Shown here: in pieces, positions 7,079-15,699 of the stretch
Layout of the letters: the number at the start of each line of letters is the position of its first letter
Numbering within the stretch: the stretch's first letter is position 1
NCBI GenBank assembly: GCA_047973225.1
Contig: JBKEBQ010000014.1
Location: 1-26,980 of the forward strand
Direction: 5' to 3'
Length of the DNA: 26,980 nt
From: JBKEBQ01 sp047973225
Lineage (GTDB): Bacteria > Bacillota_I > Bacilli_A > Erysipelotrichales > Erysipelotrichaceae
Position numbers and translations under genes: made by a program
Notes under the pieces: model-generated
The model's database searches: none
What the model saw: only the letters and a program-made list of their open reading frames with translations
What the model was told of the DNA's origin: nothing

Positions 7079-7990
7079 TTATGCTTTCGTTATTTTCGTT
7101 CCAACCTTACCATCAATTGCTGCTAACGCATTTTCTAATGCCGTAATATAACATGCACGACTATTCACTGCCTGCACAAACCTTCTCGCTGCTTCTACCT
7201 TAGGCAACATACTTCCTTTGTGGAATTGATTTTCTTTAATATAGTTATCTACTTGTGCAATATTAATATGTTTTAGTGCCTTTTGATTATCTTTTTTAAA
7301 ATTAATCATAACATAGTCAATCGCCGTTAACACAAGCAAAATATCCGCATCCACCAAATCTGCCACTAGCGCAGCTGTCGCATCCTTATCTATTACCGCT
7401 TCTGCAGAAACCAATTGTTCATCCTTGTAAACAACAGGAATACCGCCACCACCACTGGTAATAATCAAATTTTTTGTTTTTATGAGGTCTTTCAATGTTT
7501 CTTTTTCCACAATATCAACAGGCTTGGGACTCGCCACATAGCGCCGATATCCTCTCCCCGCATCTTCTAACATCGTATAGCCAAATGTTTCCTGTATATT
7601 TTTTGCTTCAAATTCATCATAGAAAACCCCAATCGGTTTTGTTGGTTTTTGAAATGCAGGATCTTTATCATCAACGATGACTTGTGTAACAAGTGATATA
7701 ACTTTCTGTTGTATGTTTTGCTTTTTTAATTCATTGCGCAAAGCCTTTTGTAAGTGATACCCAATATATCCTTGTGACATTGCCGTACATTCTGGTAGTG
7801 GCATTTTTTCTTTTACAAGCGCTTGATGGATCAAGCCCACTTGTGGTCCATTTCCATGGCAAATGATAATTTGATGTCCCTTTTCTATCAACTTGACAAT
7901 GGACTGTGCTGCATTAGCCACCAATTCTTGTTGTTCAATATGGTTATCTCCCAAGGCATTTCCGCCTAAAGCAATTAATATTTTAGCCAT
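7079..7990 (-). CDS. arcC: Carbamate kinase, catabolic (ArcC/YbcF type)
   Basis: A 303-residue amino-acid-kinase-fold enzyme, slightly shorter than typical 310-residue carbamate kinases. It should convert carbamoyl phosphate and ADP to carbamate and ATP. Visible motifs are ILIALGGNALG (4-14), ICHGNGPQVGLI, LIITSGGGGIPVV for nucleotide binding, VIDKDATAALVADLVDADIL, and FHKGSMLPKVEAA near the C-terminus. It overlaps the DUF1116 gene by 16 nt and is the last gene of the operon, with the terminator about 80 nt further on. No arginine deiminase or ornithine carbamoyltransferase is nearby. Its neighbours DUF1116, FdrA and DUF2877 point to the YbcF-type role in allantoin- or oxalurate-like catabolism rather than the arginine pathway. 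Confidence 0.93.
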   Translation of the reverse strand: MAKILIALGGNALGDNHIEQQELVANAAQSIVKLIEKGHQIIICHGNGPQVGLIHQALVKEKMPLPECTAMSQGYIGYHLQKALRNELKKQNIQQKVISLVTQVIVDDKDPAFQKPTKPIGVFYDEFEAKNIQETFGYTMLEDAGRGYRRYVASPKPVDIVEKETLKDLIKTKNLIITSGGGGIPVVYKDEQLVSAEAVIDKDATAALVADLVDADILLVLTAIDYVMINFKKDNQKALKHINIAQVDNYIKENQFHKGSMLPKVEAARRFVQAVNSRACYITALENALAAIDGKVGTKITKA

Positions 7991-9411
7991 TCATCATCCT
8001 CCATATTTGCCGCAAATGCTAAGATTGCCTTCTTAAACACTTCAAAGGGTGGATGCACAATGCCTGCGCCAATTTGGCCAACTCCTGCTTCTTTATGTGC
8101 TATTCCTGTATTAATTACAGGCAGTACTCCTGATTCTACTACCTTCAACAAATCAATTCCTTGTGGAATCCCTTTAAAATCTACTGCCGGTAGCATATAA
8201 TTTTTATTTTCACTCATCGTGATGGTGTACATGGTTTTCGTAAATCCTATTGCATCTTCCACATTACCACCAACAAATTGCACAATCGCTGGAGCTGCCC
8301 CCATACAGAACCCACCGATGCCAAAAGTTTCGGTTATTGCGCTATCGCCAATATCACGAGCTGCATTCTTTTGTGAGTACCCTGAAAAATACAATCCTTC
8401 AATATAATTCGCTTGATACGTATACCATGTATTACCCAATCCACTTACCTTAATACCAAAATCAACACCATTACGTGCCATCACCGTGACCAGTGAAGAA
8501 TTCTTAATTCTCGTGGCTGTATCTAACATAACCTTACAAGCAGGCATAGATAAGTTTAAAAAGTAATGTTCATTCTTCACCAAAAAGTCAATAGCTTCTT
8601 CTTTGATTGCCATCGTAAAACCAGTTTTCAAGATAGGTGTAATAATCTCTTTCAAAAATGTTGCTGTTGCGGCTTTATTACGATTATGACATTCATCACC
8701 CATTTGTAAGCCTTGTGCAATTAAATTTTTAATATCAATCTTCTCTACCTTATGTAAGGCTTCATCCAAGACAGGTGCTAATACCTCTTCCATCCACTTT
8801 AAACGTTTGATAACTTCACTAGAATTTGCCCCATAGCGAAGTACCTTCCCCAATCCCTCGTTAATAGTTGCATACGCATACGTGTCATTATATTCATTAT
8901 GGATGACATGTACTGGCATACTAGCCGAAATAATCCCCGCCATAGGCCCGACCGCACTGTGTTCATGACAAGGTGAAAATGTGATTTTATTGTTCTCAAT
9001 CAGCTGTATTGCATCTTCTTTCGTCTCTGCCAAACCCTCATACATCAAAGCACCAATAATCGCACCTTGTGCAGGCCCTGCCATACGCTCCCACGCAATA
9101 AAAGGACCTGCATGTAAAATCGTATGTGATGTCATGTTAGGGATTACATCAATCGCTTTTTTTACCCCTACCAAATAGGCATTGCTCAATTTCACATTCT
9201 TAATAGCCTTTTCGTTAGCCAATTTGACCTTATCAAGATTGGCATAAATTTTCTTTAATGCCTGTAATATCGCCTCATCACCATTGGCTGGTATTTTCCA
9301 GTCTACATGCACGTATTCTACCGCTTGGCGCTTGTAATCTTTATTGAAGCTAGGAGACCCTACATTTAATATTTTTATATCTTCACTGAATAATTTATTT
9401 AAATTCATCAT
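7975..9411 (-). CDS. ylbE: DUF1116 protein, YlbE-like subunit of a carbamoyltransferase
   Basis: A 478-residue protein of the DUF1116 (YlbE/YahG) family. Conserved segments are HAGPFIAWERMAGPAQGAII (100-119), FSPCHEHSAVGPMAG (145-159), and a C-terminal block with GLGNTWYTY, SAITETFGIGGFCMGAAPAI and GIVHPPFEVF. In E. coli fdrA-ylbE-ylbF are reported to encode the oxamate carbamoyltransferase, which phosphorolyses oxalurate to oxamate and carbamoyl phosphate. That role is from memory of recent work and the subunit functions are not settled. The gene overlaps fdrA at an ATGA junction and carbamate kinase by 16 nt, as expected for a co-translated complex. Two adjacent ATG codons (9411 and 9408) are both possible starts after the AGGAG. 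Confidence 0.87.
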   Translation of the reverse strand: MMNLNKLFSEDIKILNVGSPSFNKDYKRQAVEYVHVDWKIPANGDEAILQALKKIYANLDKVKLANEKAIKNVKLSNAYLVGVKKAIDVIPNMTSHTILHAGPFIAWERMAGPAQGAIIGALMYEGLAETKEDAIQLIENNKITFSPCHEHSAVGPMAGIISASMPVHVIHNEYNDTYAYATINEGLGKVLRYGANSSEVIKRLKWMEEVLAPVLDEALHKVEKIDIKNLIAQGLQMGDECHNRNKAATATFLKEIITPILKTGFTMAIKEEAIDFLVKNEHYFLNLSMPACKVMLDTATRIKNSSLVTVMARNGVDFGIKVSGLGNTWYTYQANYIEGLYFSGYSQKNAARDIGDSAITETFGIGGFCMGAAPAIVQFVGGNVEDAIGFTKTMYTITMSENKNYMLPAVDFKGIPQGIDLLKVVESGVLPVINTGIAHKEAGVGQIGAGIVHPPFEVFKKAILAFAANMEDDEWLKY

Positions 9412-10925
9412 TGATCTCCTTTACAAATGTCCATCGCAATATTAACTGCATCTACATTACTTTTAGCAATAATGACACCCGCATCTACAAGTATCTTTTC
9501 TTGCTCTTGCAAATTTTGATAATCGCCTTGGCTACCTAACACATAAGCAACTATCGCAATTTCACGATTGTTATCTTTCGCGATCTGTTGTGCTTTTTCA
9601 ATATAGTCAATCGTACTTCCAACTGGGTCTTCATGTGCACCATAGCCGAGTTCAAAGTCCATTAAAATAACTTTGGTATCTGCACACTGCGCTTCTTCAA
9701 TAATCCTATCCAAACGTATAGATGGCTCGATCATCGGATGCGGTTTCCCATTTGTGAAAAAGTCATCTCCTAAATCAATCATCGAATGTTTTACACTTAC
9801 GTGTGGATCCAATAATTTTTCTTTTGTATGTTTTGCAATATTAGAATATACTTCATATTTGTTCTCTCTTAAAATACTAAGTGCCTCCAAACACAAAGTC
9901 CCTCCACAAAATAAACCCCGAATATATTTTTGTGTATTATGAAATGCATACTTTTTCATAACTTTTGTTGTCATTGCCGATGTATCTTCCTTAAAGTACA
10001 CCGCTTTGTACGCCGTATCATATAAATTTTTCGCAAACATTACATTTGCTTGATTACTTTCTTCATACGTATCAATAAAATAAACAATGACTTTCTTTTT
10101 TATACTTTTTAATTTTTGCAAGATGGTGTCTTTCACCTCTGGCACTGGGGGTTTTGATATCAATACAATCGTTTCAGTTTTCTCATCCCTCTCTAAAGCA
10201 TCAAGAGCTGCCAGCATCATCAGACCACCGACTTCCTTTGATAAGTCTCTACCTCCCACGCCAATGGCTTGTGAAATACCTTTATCTAACTTATCAATAT
10301 TTACAACAACCTCTTGTAAACCTGTCCCACTTGCGCTAATGATACCAATTGTCCCAAGCTTTGCATGATTGGCAAAGCAAAGTCCTTTTCCATTTAAAAT
10401 GCTTGTACCGCAATCAGGTCCCATAACCAATAAATTTTTACGAATTGCATATTTTTTAAGACTAATTTCTTCTTCAACACTCATATTATCACTAAACAAC
10501 ATGACATGAATATCATGATCCAATAGTTTTTTTGCCTCAATAAATGCATATTTCCCAGGTAATGAAATAACCCCAAGGTTAAAATCTTGATCTTGCAAGG
10601 CTTGTGCGATGGTATGATATGTTTTTTTATCTTTCTTTTCACTTTTACTAGTACTAGTAGATAAAGACTCTTCCACCTGTTGTTGTATTTTTTCAAACAG
10701 AGCTTCATCCGCCCCACTTAGTGCAATTACCAAATCATTTGCTGTTAAGGATGCTAATAAAGACTCTTCAAATTGCATGTTTTTTAATAAATCTACGTTG
10801 ATCGGTGTTGCCATTGCTACTAATAATTGCACATTTTCTAAACTGCGTTCAATTTTAGCAGACAAGGACATCAAGGTCACCGAATCATAATATTCGTTTT
10901 TTCTAACATCAATGAAATTACGCAT
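9408..10925 (-). CDS. fdrA: FdrA-family protein, acyl-CoA synthetase-like carbamoyltransferase subunit
   Basis: A 505-residue FdrA-family protein with the fold of the succinyl-CoA synthetase alpha chain. After a short N-terminal domain and a charged linker (SLSTSTSKSEKKDKK, 88-101), the CoA-ligase-like part carries LVMGPDCGTSIL (166-177), GIISASGTGLQEVV (194-207) and IGVGGRDLSKEVGG (221-234). A C-terminal domain holds LMDFELGYGAHEDPVGS. The SASGTG loop stands where succinyl-CoA synthetases carry phosphate-handling residues, fitting a phosphorolytic carbamoyl transfer. Its stop overlaps the DUF1116 start (ATGA) and its start overlaps the DUF2877 stop by 8 nt. In E. coli fdrA sits with ylbE, ylbF and the carbamate kinase ybcF, as here. 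Substrate in this organism is not known. Confidence 0.9.
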   Translation of the reverse strand: MRNFIDVRKNEYYDSVTLMSLSAKIERSLENVQLLVAMATPINVDLLKNMQFEESLLASLTANDLVIALSGADEALFEKIQQQVEESLSTSTSKSEKKDKKTYHTIAQALQDQDFNLGVISLPGKYAFIEAKKLLDHDIHVMLFSDNMSVEEEISLKKYAIRKNLLVMGPDCGTSILNGKGLCFANHAKLGTIGIISASGTGLQEVVVNIDKLDKGISQAIGVGGRDLSKEVGGLMMLAALDALERDEKTETIVLISKPPVPEVKDTILQKLKSIKKKVIVYFIDTYEESNQANVMFAKNLYDTAYKAVYFKEDTSAMTTKVMKKYAFHNTQKYIRGLFCGGTLCLEALSILRENKYEVYSNIAKHTKEKLLDPHVSVKHSMIDLGDDFFTNGKPHPMIEPSIRLDRIIEEAQCADTKVILMDFELGYGAHEDPVGSTIDYIEKAQQIAKDNNREIAIVAYVLGSQGDYQNLQEQEKILVDAGVIIAKSNVDAVNIAMDICKGDQ

Positions 10926-11724
10926 GTTTCACTTCTCCTATTTCTAATGCATGATACATTCCAAGTAGCATGTAATAACCTGAGCTACTTCCGATACTTA
11001 ATATTTTTTGGATTACATTTTGAAGTTTTGATGGCGTGTCATCTTTAAAAAGTTGATAAAATACATCATAATACACACGCTCATTCGCATTCTTCAACAT
11101 TTGGTAAGATATATCATTGCTAACACCTTCAAGAATCCTTAAGAATTCTTGAAATCCTTGTATTTGACGAATGAATAAAATCCCCACCACATAATCATCA
11201 ATACAAGGCGTTAATCCATAGCCCAAGCCAATATAATCCATCTTAATTTGCTTTTTTTTATACAAGTGTTGATACATTTGTTGTATAGCTTCCCTTAGCT
11301 TTTCTTTAAAAAGATAATTTCTTGCAGACACATGCAAATGTAAATCTTTATCAAGTGCTTTTTTGAGTAAAGATTGATAGATGGTTTGCTTCAAATGGCA
11401 AGGAATCTGTACATCTTCTACTTTTAATATACTTTGATATACTACAATTGATCGCAGCGAAATGCTTTGATTTCCTAATATCAAACAGCCATCATTTAAT
11501 ATAAGATCATCACCTTTTCGAATTTTGTTTGTAATTTTGGGTAAATAATAAGAGATGTATAAACACCTCTTACTTAAAAAATCTCGATCACAAACCAATG
11601 CATAAATTTGCTTTTCCACCCAAATATTAATGGTTTTTCCGAAAACACTATGAATCGAATATTTTTTCCCCTTTTTTATTTCCCCACTAACAATCAGCAG
11701 ACTCTTCATCACTAACGACAACAT
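10918..11724 (-). CDS. ylbF: DUF2877 protein, YlbF-like third carbamoyltransferase subunit
   Basis: A 268-residue divergent DUF2877 (YlbF-like) protein. The family core GLGxGLTPSGDDFLVG appears as GLGYGLTPCIDDYVVG (166-181), so the usual SG is replaced by CI; the ILSIGSSSGYYMLLGMYHAL segment near the C-terminus is the second family block. It is rich in lysine and has no membrane segments. Two starts are possible: ATG at 11724 or the internal ATG at 11709 (M6, MKSLLIVSG); both overlap the permease stop and neither has a strong ribosome binding site, suggesting translational coupling. Its place between the permease and fdrA, plus the motif, supports a role in the same carbamoyltransferase. The precise biochemical contribution is unknown. 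Confidence 0.75.
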   Translation of the reverse strand: MLSLVMKSLLIVSGEIKKGKKYSIHSVFGKTINIWVEKQIYALVCDRDFLSKRCLYISYYLPKITNKIRKGDDLILNDGCLILGNQSISLRSIVVYQSILKVEDVQIPCHLKQTIYQSLLKKALDKDLHLHVSARNYLFKEKLREAIQQMYQHLYKKKQIKMDYIGLGYGLTPCIDDYVVGILFIRQIQGFQEFLRILEGVSNDISYQMLKNANERVYYDVFYQLFKDDTPSKLQNVIQKILSIGSSSGYYMLLGMYHALEIGEVKHA

Positions 11725-13231
11725 TTTCTTCTTTTTTATAAAAATTCATTGCCAATAACACGAGTCCAAAACATGCATATCCAATTGCTACATCAAGTCC
11801 TGCTCCAACGCCAATGGCGGTTGAGTGAACCAAGCCAAAGTAAGCCAAAACACTGGTAATAAATGCATATACTGCTGCCGTAATAAATTTACGATCAATT
11901 AAAAATATAATCATACTCGCAAGTAGCATCCCCGTTACAATATCTCCGCCAGCTAAGCGCTGCCAGCCGATAATCGGGATTCCATTACTTGCTAAAGCAT
12001 CGACTCCCACTTGTGAAACGCTGGTTCCAGCGGCGGTCAGGGCAGAGCTTACTTTCATCACTAAGAAGCCTGCGATAAGCGGAATAAAAGAAAGAATGAG
12101 CGCTGGATAATGGCGTTTTGGTGTCGCTGAAAAGGCTTGTGTACCGATCATCATCGCAATAAAAATCAAAATTGGTAATAATGCAGATAGTGGCACAACT
12201 GCTAAAATAATTTTCATGGTTCCGGTAAATGCCAACAACAATATCGCAACTCCCGTTGCAAGTGAATAACCAATTCGCGCTCCCGTTGCTTTCCAACCTG
12301 GATGTCCTATATAAATGATGGTTGGATAAGGACTCCCTAAAGCTGCACCAACAAGAGTTAAAACTGCTGGTACTGACATTGCTTTGGCGATTGGATAATG
12401 TTCTCCTTCTACCGCTGCACTTTCTAAGTTATCAAGTGATTCTAAAAAATCATAGATCGCCAGAGGTATTGCTGCAGGTAAAAATGGTCCAATCAATTCA
12501 AATCCTTTAAAGATTAAATTGACATTCAATGAAGGTAGATTAAAACCTACAGTACTGAAAGACTCACTCACTGCTTGTCCATCCATAGCACCTGTTAACC
12601 AAGCGATGATCGTTCCCACCATGATCGCAAAAGCGCCTGCTGGAATATTAAACGGCATCTTTTTAAGGGCAATCCATCCGACCATAATAATTGCAAATGA
12701 TGTCATTCCAATATACGGTTGAGTAAACATTTCACCAGCTGGATTTGCGGCAATATAGGTAATCGCCAACCCTGCCAAAGCCCCTAACATTGCACTCCGC
12801 GGTACATATTTTGAAATCGTTGGACCGACAAAAGCACCAATCAACATAATAATCCCTTGCACAAAATTCCATGCAAGTCCTGCTGCCCAAGCACTTGTCC
12901 AGTCTTGGGTTGTCCCATATACAACGCCAATAACCCCGAAGGCTACGGCAAAATAATGCGGTACACTAAGTCCATATGGCATGGCGGTCACTTCCGCATT
13001 TGACGTTTTTTTCGATAACTTCACTGCCAAATAACCAAGTAAAATATTTCCCACCCCAATCGATAAAGCAGCTGCTGGAACGATTTTTCCAAACACCATA
13101 TCATTTGGCATTTTAATTACCAATAATAATCCAATAGCCGCCAAAAAGTTTGTTAATACATTGGAGAAAAGACCAAAGAAACCATTTAAATCTCCCGCCA
13201 CCCAAAGTTTTGGTTTAAAATTTTCTTTCAT
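11687..13231 (-). CDS. NCS2-like permease (xanthine/uracil permease superfamily), copy 1
   Basis: A 514-residue membrane protein with about 12-14 hydrophobic segments, resembling the xanthine/uracil (NCS2/AzgA-like) permease group. The segments FLESLDNLESAAVEGEHYP and YIGHPGWKATGARIGY lie where such permeases have their substrate-site helices. I chose the ATG at 13231 because it starts with MKENFKPKLW and has a GGGGAA ribosome binding site nine nt upstream; a longer upstream reading would have no signal. The ATG shares a base with the TAA of the hydrolase gene (TAATG). A close paralogue lies at 14048-15556. The substrate is not known; a purine-derived ureide or biuret-like compound is inferred from the neighbours. 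Confidence 0.8.
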   Translation of the reverse strand: MKENFKPKLWVAGDLNGFFGLFSNVLTNFLAAIGLLLVIKMPNDMVFGKIVPAAALSIGVGNILLGYLAVKLSKKTSNAEVTAMPYGLSVPHYFAVAFGVIGVVYGTTQDWTSAWAAGLAWNFVQGIIMLIGAFVGPTISKYVPRSAMLGALAGLAITYIAANPAGEMFTQPYIGMTSFAIIMVGWIALKKMPFNIPAGAFAIMVGTIIAWLTGAMDGQAVSESFSTVGFNLPSLNVNLIFKGFELIGPFLPAAIPLAIYDFLESLDNLESAAVEGEHYPIAKAMSVPAVLTLVGAALGSPYPTIIYIGHPGWKATGARIGYSLATGVAILLLAFTGTMKIILAVVPLSALLPILIFIAMMIGTQAFSATPKRHYPALILSFIPLIAGFLVMKVSSALTAAGTSVSQVGVDALASNGIPIIGWQRLAGGDIVTGMLLASMIIFLIDRKFITAAVYAFITSVLAYFGLVHSTAIGVGAGLDVAIGYACFGLVLLAMNFYKKEENVVVSDEESADC

Positions 13232-13893
13232 TATGCGCATTCCCCTTTCAATAATTTTGCACTCGTACAAGTCCAACCAAAGATACCACCTTGTTGATTG
13301 ATCATCCGGATAGATGCGATTTGATCTTTAGGGTCAAATGTGGCAGTGCCATCTTCTATCATCAAACATTCAAAACCACGATCATTTGCCTCGCGAATTG
13401 TCGTATGTACACAAACATGTGTTGTAACCCCACAAACAACCAAACGCTTGATGTTGTTCACTTTTAAAATTAATTCTAAATCTGTTTGATAAAAAGCTCC
13501 TTTTCCAGGCTTATCAATAATGGGTTCTCCCTCTATGGGTGTTAATTCATCGACAATATCATGACCATATTCACCACGAACTAAAATTCTCCCCATCGGA
13601 CCGTCTTCACCTATTGAAGGACTGCGGCGCCTTTTGCTCTCTAGTAAATCAGATAAATCTGCGCGATGCCCTTCCCGCGTATGAATCACCAACAATTCAT
13701 TTTCTCTCGCAAAATCCAAAACTTTTTTCACTGTAGGAATAATGGATGCCGTTGGTGTAATATCGTTACCTAAAGACTCTCCAAACCCACCTTTTGCGCA
13801 AAAATCACGTTGCATATCAATAATAACGAGTGCCGTATCCTCGCTCGTGAAGTCAAACTCGAATGGTTGCGCTTCTACATTAAACTTTTTCAT
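13231..13893 (-). CDS. Isochorismatase-fold cysteine hydrolase resembling biuret hydrolase (BiuH)
   Basis: A 220-residue cysteine hydrolase. The triad is visible as D26 (VIIDMQRDFCAKGGF), K128 (IIDKPGKGAF) and C161 (GVTTHVCVHTTIREANDRGF). From memory, TREGHRADL, MGRILVRGE, IIDKPGKGAFYQTDLELIL and REANDRGFECL closely resemble Rhizobium biuret hydrolase, with RutB ureidoacrylate amidohydrolase a more distant relative. Biuret hydrolase makes allophanate and ammonia. I chose the ATG at 13893, which has an AGGAG eight nt upstream; the frame is open further upstream but that part is low-complexity and lacks a signal. The gene lies between two permeases, with 154 nt to the upstream one. The substrate could instead be oxamate or another small amide. 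Confidence 0.85.
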   Translation of the reverse strand: MKKFNVEAQPFEFDFTSEDTALVIIDMQRDFCAKGGFGESLGNDITPTASIIPTVKKVLDFARENELLVIHTREGHRADLSDLLESKRRRSPSIGEDGPMGRILVRGEYGHDIVDELTPIEGEPIIDKPGKGAFYQTDLELILKVNNIKRLVVCGVTTHVCVHTTIREANDRGFECLMIEDGTATFDPKDQIASIRMINQQGGIFGWTCTSAKLLKGECA

Positions 13894-14047
13894 ATATTTT
13901 TCTCCTTTTATCATCGTAATACGTAATATCAAAACCAATACCGGAAAAACGAAAACTACCCTTATGGATTTCCATTTTTTATAATACTTTATTTTTACTC
14001 CCTCTTTTTTACAGCTCATGATCTATAAAAAGTGGCAGATAAAACCA

Positions 14048-15556
14048 TCACAACATTTTTGCTACTTTTTTGTCGTACACATAATAGCCAATAAAAATAG
14101 CCATCATGATCAAATACGTAATGGCCATTTCACCATTTGCATTGATCTTAATAACCTCACTATGAATCACTCCAACAAAGGAGAGAATCGCTGCTATACA
14201 ACTTGCTATCGCTAACTTTATATATTGTTTATCAATGATAAAAATCACGATACAAGCCCATAAAATACTCACTAAGATTGAACCAGCGCCCAGCGCACTA
14301 ACACCCGCATAATTTAAACCATTACTATTTAAAACGGCATTGCCGATGTCTTGCGCATTGGTTTTTGCGCTCGTTAAACCAATATCTACCACGTTTTGTG
14401 ACCAATCCGCTAACCAAGGAATAAAAGCCACAATAATTGCGGGATAGTATTTTACATTGGATACTTCAAATGCTTGTGTTGTAATAATAATACCAATATA
14501 AATAAGCACTGGTTCAAGCGCTACAACAGGAAGTAAAGACAATAAGAAGTTTAAGCTTCCAGTTATGGTAATGAGTAACACACAAATCCCGGTTAATAAT
14601 GTATAGCCGATGCGTGCTCCAGTTGCCTTCCATCCAGGGTGTCCTATATAAACCGCAACAGGAAATACCGAACCAAACAATGCACTTATGATCGTACTTA
14701 TGCCATCAAAAACTAAGGCTGATGTTACATTATAATGATCACCTGCTGCTTCGGCACTTTCAACATTATCAATCGTTTCAATAAAATTATAAATACCAAA
14801 TGGAATGGCGATAATCAATAAGCTCCCTGCTTCATTTAGACCCTTCCATATACCTTCAAATTGTAAATTCGGCACATGAAATGAGAACCCATTTAACGAT
14901 TCTTTCAATACTTGATAATCCATCGTCTGTGTTAGCCACCCAACCACAACGCCAATAATAATAACAAGTAAACCAACAGGAATGTTAAATGGCATCTTCG
15001 CTTTACCAAACCATGATAATAAAACAAATGTAAAAGTTATAAGACCAATATAGGGTATTGCAAAAATGCTGAAAGCAGGATTCAACAGTATAAAAGTAAG
15101 ACTCACACCTGCAAGTGACCCTAATAGTGCTGGTCGTGGAATGGCGTTGCGTAAAGATTTGCCTACTATAGATCCAAACAGTTCTACAATGCCCTCAATA
15201 AAACACCAAGCAAGTCCCGCATACCACGCAAGATATGGATCATTGGTTTTCCAATATATTGGACCAACTACCATAAAAACAATCAAATACATGTGTGCTA
15301 CACTCACCCCACTAGGCAAAGCTGTTACGCGTGCTTTTTGACTCTTCTCACGTAATTGATATCCCATATAAGTATACACGCAACTCGCAAAAAATAAGGC
15401 AATACCCAAACCAGGTAAAATATGCGCATAAACGATTTCTTTTGGTAATCCAACCACAAATACCAACAGGCTTGTTAATACTAATAAATTGGTTAAATTA
15501 TTCATAAATAAACCAAAAAATCCATTAATGTCATACTTTGATATGACTTTATTCAT
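14048..15556 (-). CDS. NCS2-like permease, copy 2, first gene of the ureide operon
   Basis: A 502-residue polytopic membrane protein clearly paralogous to the permease at 11687-13231. Both begin with a conserved DINGFFGLFMNNLTN / DLNGFFGLFSNVLTN segment, and share FIETIDNVESAEAAGDHY / FLESLDNLESAAVEGEHY and the same YIGHPGWKATGARIGY. The start is an ATG at 15556 after AAGGGAGAA. It is the first gene of the operon, next to the divergent PucR-type regulator, with a cre-like box in its promoter. The spacing of 154 nt to the next gene is the largest within the operon. Whether the two copies carry different substrates, or substrate and product, is unknown. Confidence 0.8.
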   Translation of the reverse strand: MNKVISKYDINGFFGLFMNNLTNLLVLTSLLVFVVGLPKEIVYAHILPGLGIALFFASCVYTYMGYQLREKSQKARVTALPSGVSVAHMYLIVFMVVGPIYWKTNDPYLAWYAGLAWCFIEGIVELFGSIVGKSLRNAIPRPALLGSLAGVSLTFILLNPAFSIFAIPYIGLITFTFVLLSWFGKAKMPFNIPVGLLVIIIGVVVGWLTQTMDYQVLKESLNGFSFHVPNLQFEGIWKGLNEAGSLLIIAIPFGIYNFIETIDNVESAEAAGDHYNVTSALVFDGISTIISALFGSVFPVAVYIGHPGWKATGARIGYTLLTGICVLLITITGSLNFLLSLLPVVALEPVLIYIGIIITTQAFEVSNVKYYPAIIVAFIPWLADWSQNVVDIGLTSAKTNAQDIGNAVLNSNGLNYAGVSALGAGSILVSILWACIVIFIIDKQYIKLAIASCIAAILSFVGVIHSEVIKINANGEMAITYLIMMAIFIGYYVYDKKVAKML

Positions 15557-15584
15557 TTTTTTCTCCCTTCTTGTCTATTTGAAA

Positions 15585-15607
15585 TGTTACCGCTTACCTA
15601 TATTATA
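15585..15607 (-). promoter_or_regulatory. Promoter -10 box and cre-like site of the ureide operon
   Basis: On the minus strand a perfect TATAAT (15602-15607) is followed at once by GGTAAGCGGTAACA (15585-15598), matching the cre consensus at 12 of 14 positions. No good -35 box is seen 17 nt upstream (TATAAA), which fits a promoter needing an activator such as the divergent PucR-type protein. CcpA bound at this position would block initiation. Confidence 0.5.
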
Positions 15608-15639
15608 ATCTTGTTGCTATCATATTTATATGTTATTAT

Positions 15640-15668
15640 TTGACAAAAATTATGTTTAATAGTACCAT
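15640..15668 (+). promoter_or_regulatory. Promoter of the PucR-type regulator gene
   Basis: A perfect TTGACA (15640-15645), a 17-nt spacer and TACCAT (15663-15668, 4 of 6 matches). The regulator ATG follows at 15700 with AGGAG at 15691-15695. This leaves no room for a start further upstream, as a TTG at 15640 would overlap the -35 box. Confidence 0.6.
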
Positions 15669-15699
15669 TTTTTTATATATAAATAACAAAAGGAGAAAC

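Noticed and set aside
7079..7990. Arginine deiminase pathway
   Set aside because: Carbamate kinase is present, but arcA, arcB and the arginine-ornithine antiporter are absent, and the kinase overlaps a DUF1116 gene, so a ureide pathway is favoured.
13894..14019. N-terminal extension of the cysteine hydrolase by 42 codons
   Set aside because: The extension is hydrophobic and basic, unlike the family, and the ATG at 13893 has a proper AGGAG. The extension is just open frame in the intergenic gap.
15640..15699. Start of the PucR-type gene at a TTG
   Set aside because: It would overlap the TTGACA promoter box, and the PucR domain and ribosome binding site both point to the ATG at 15700.
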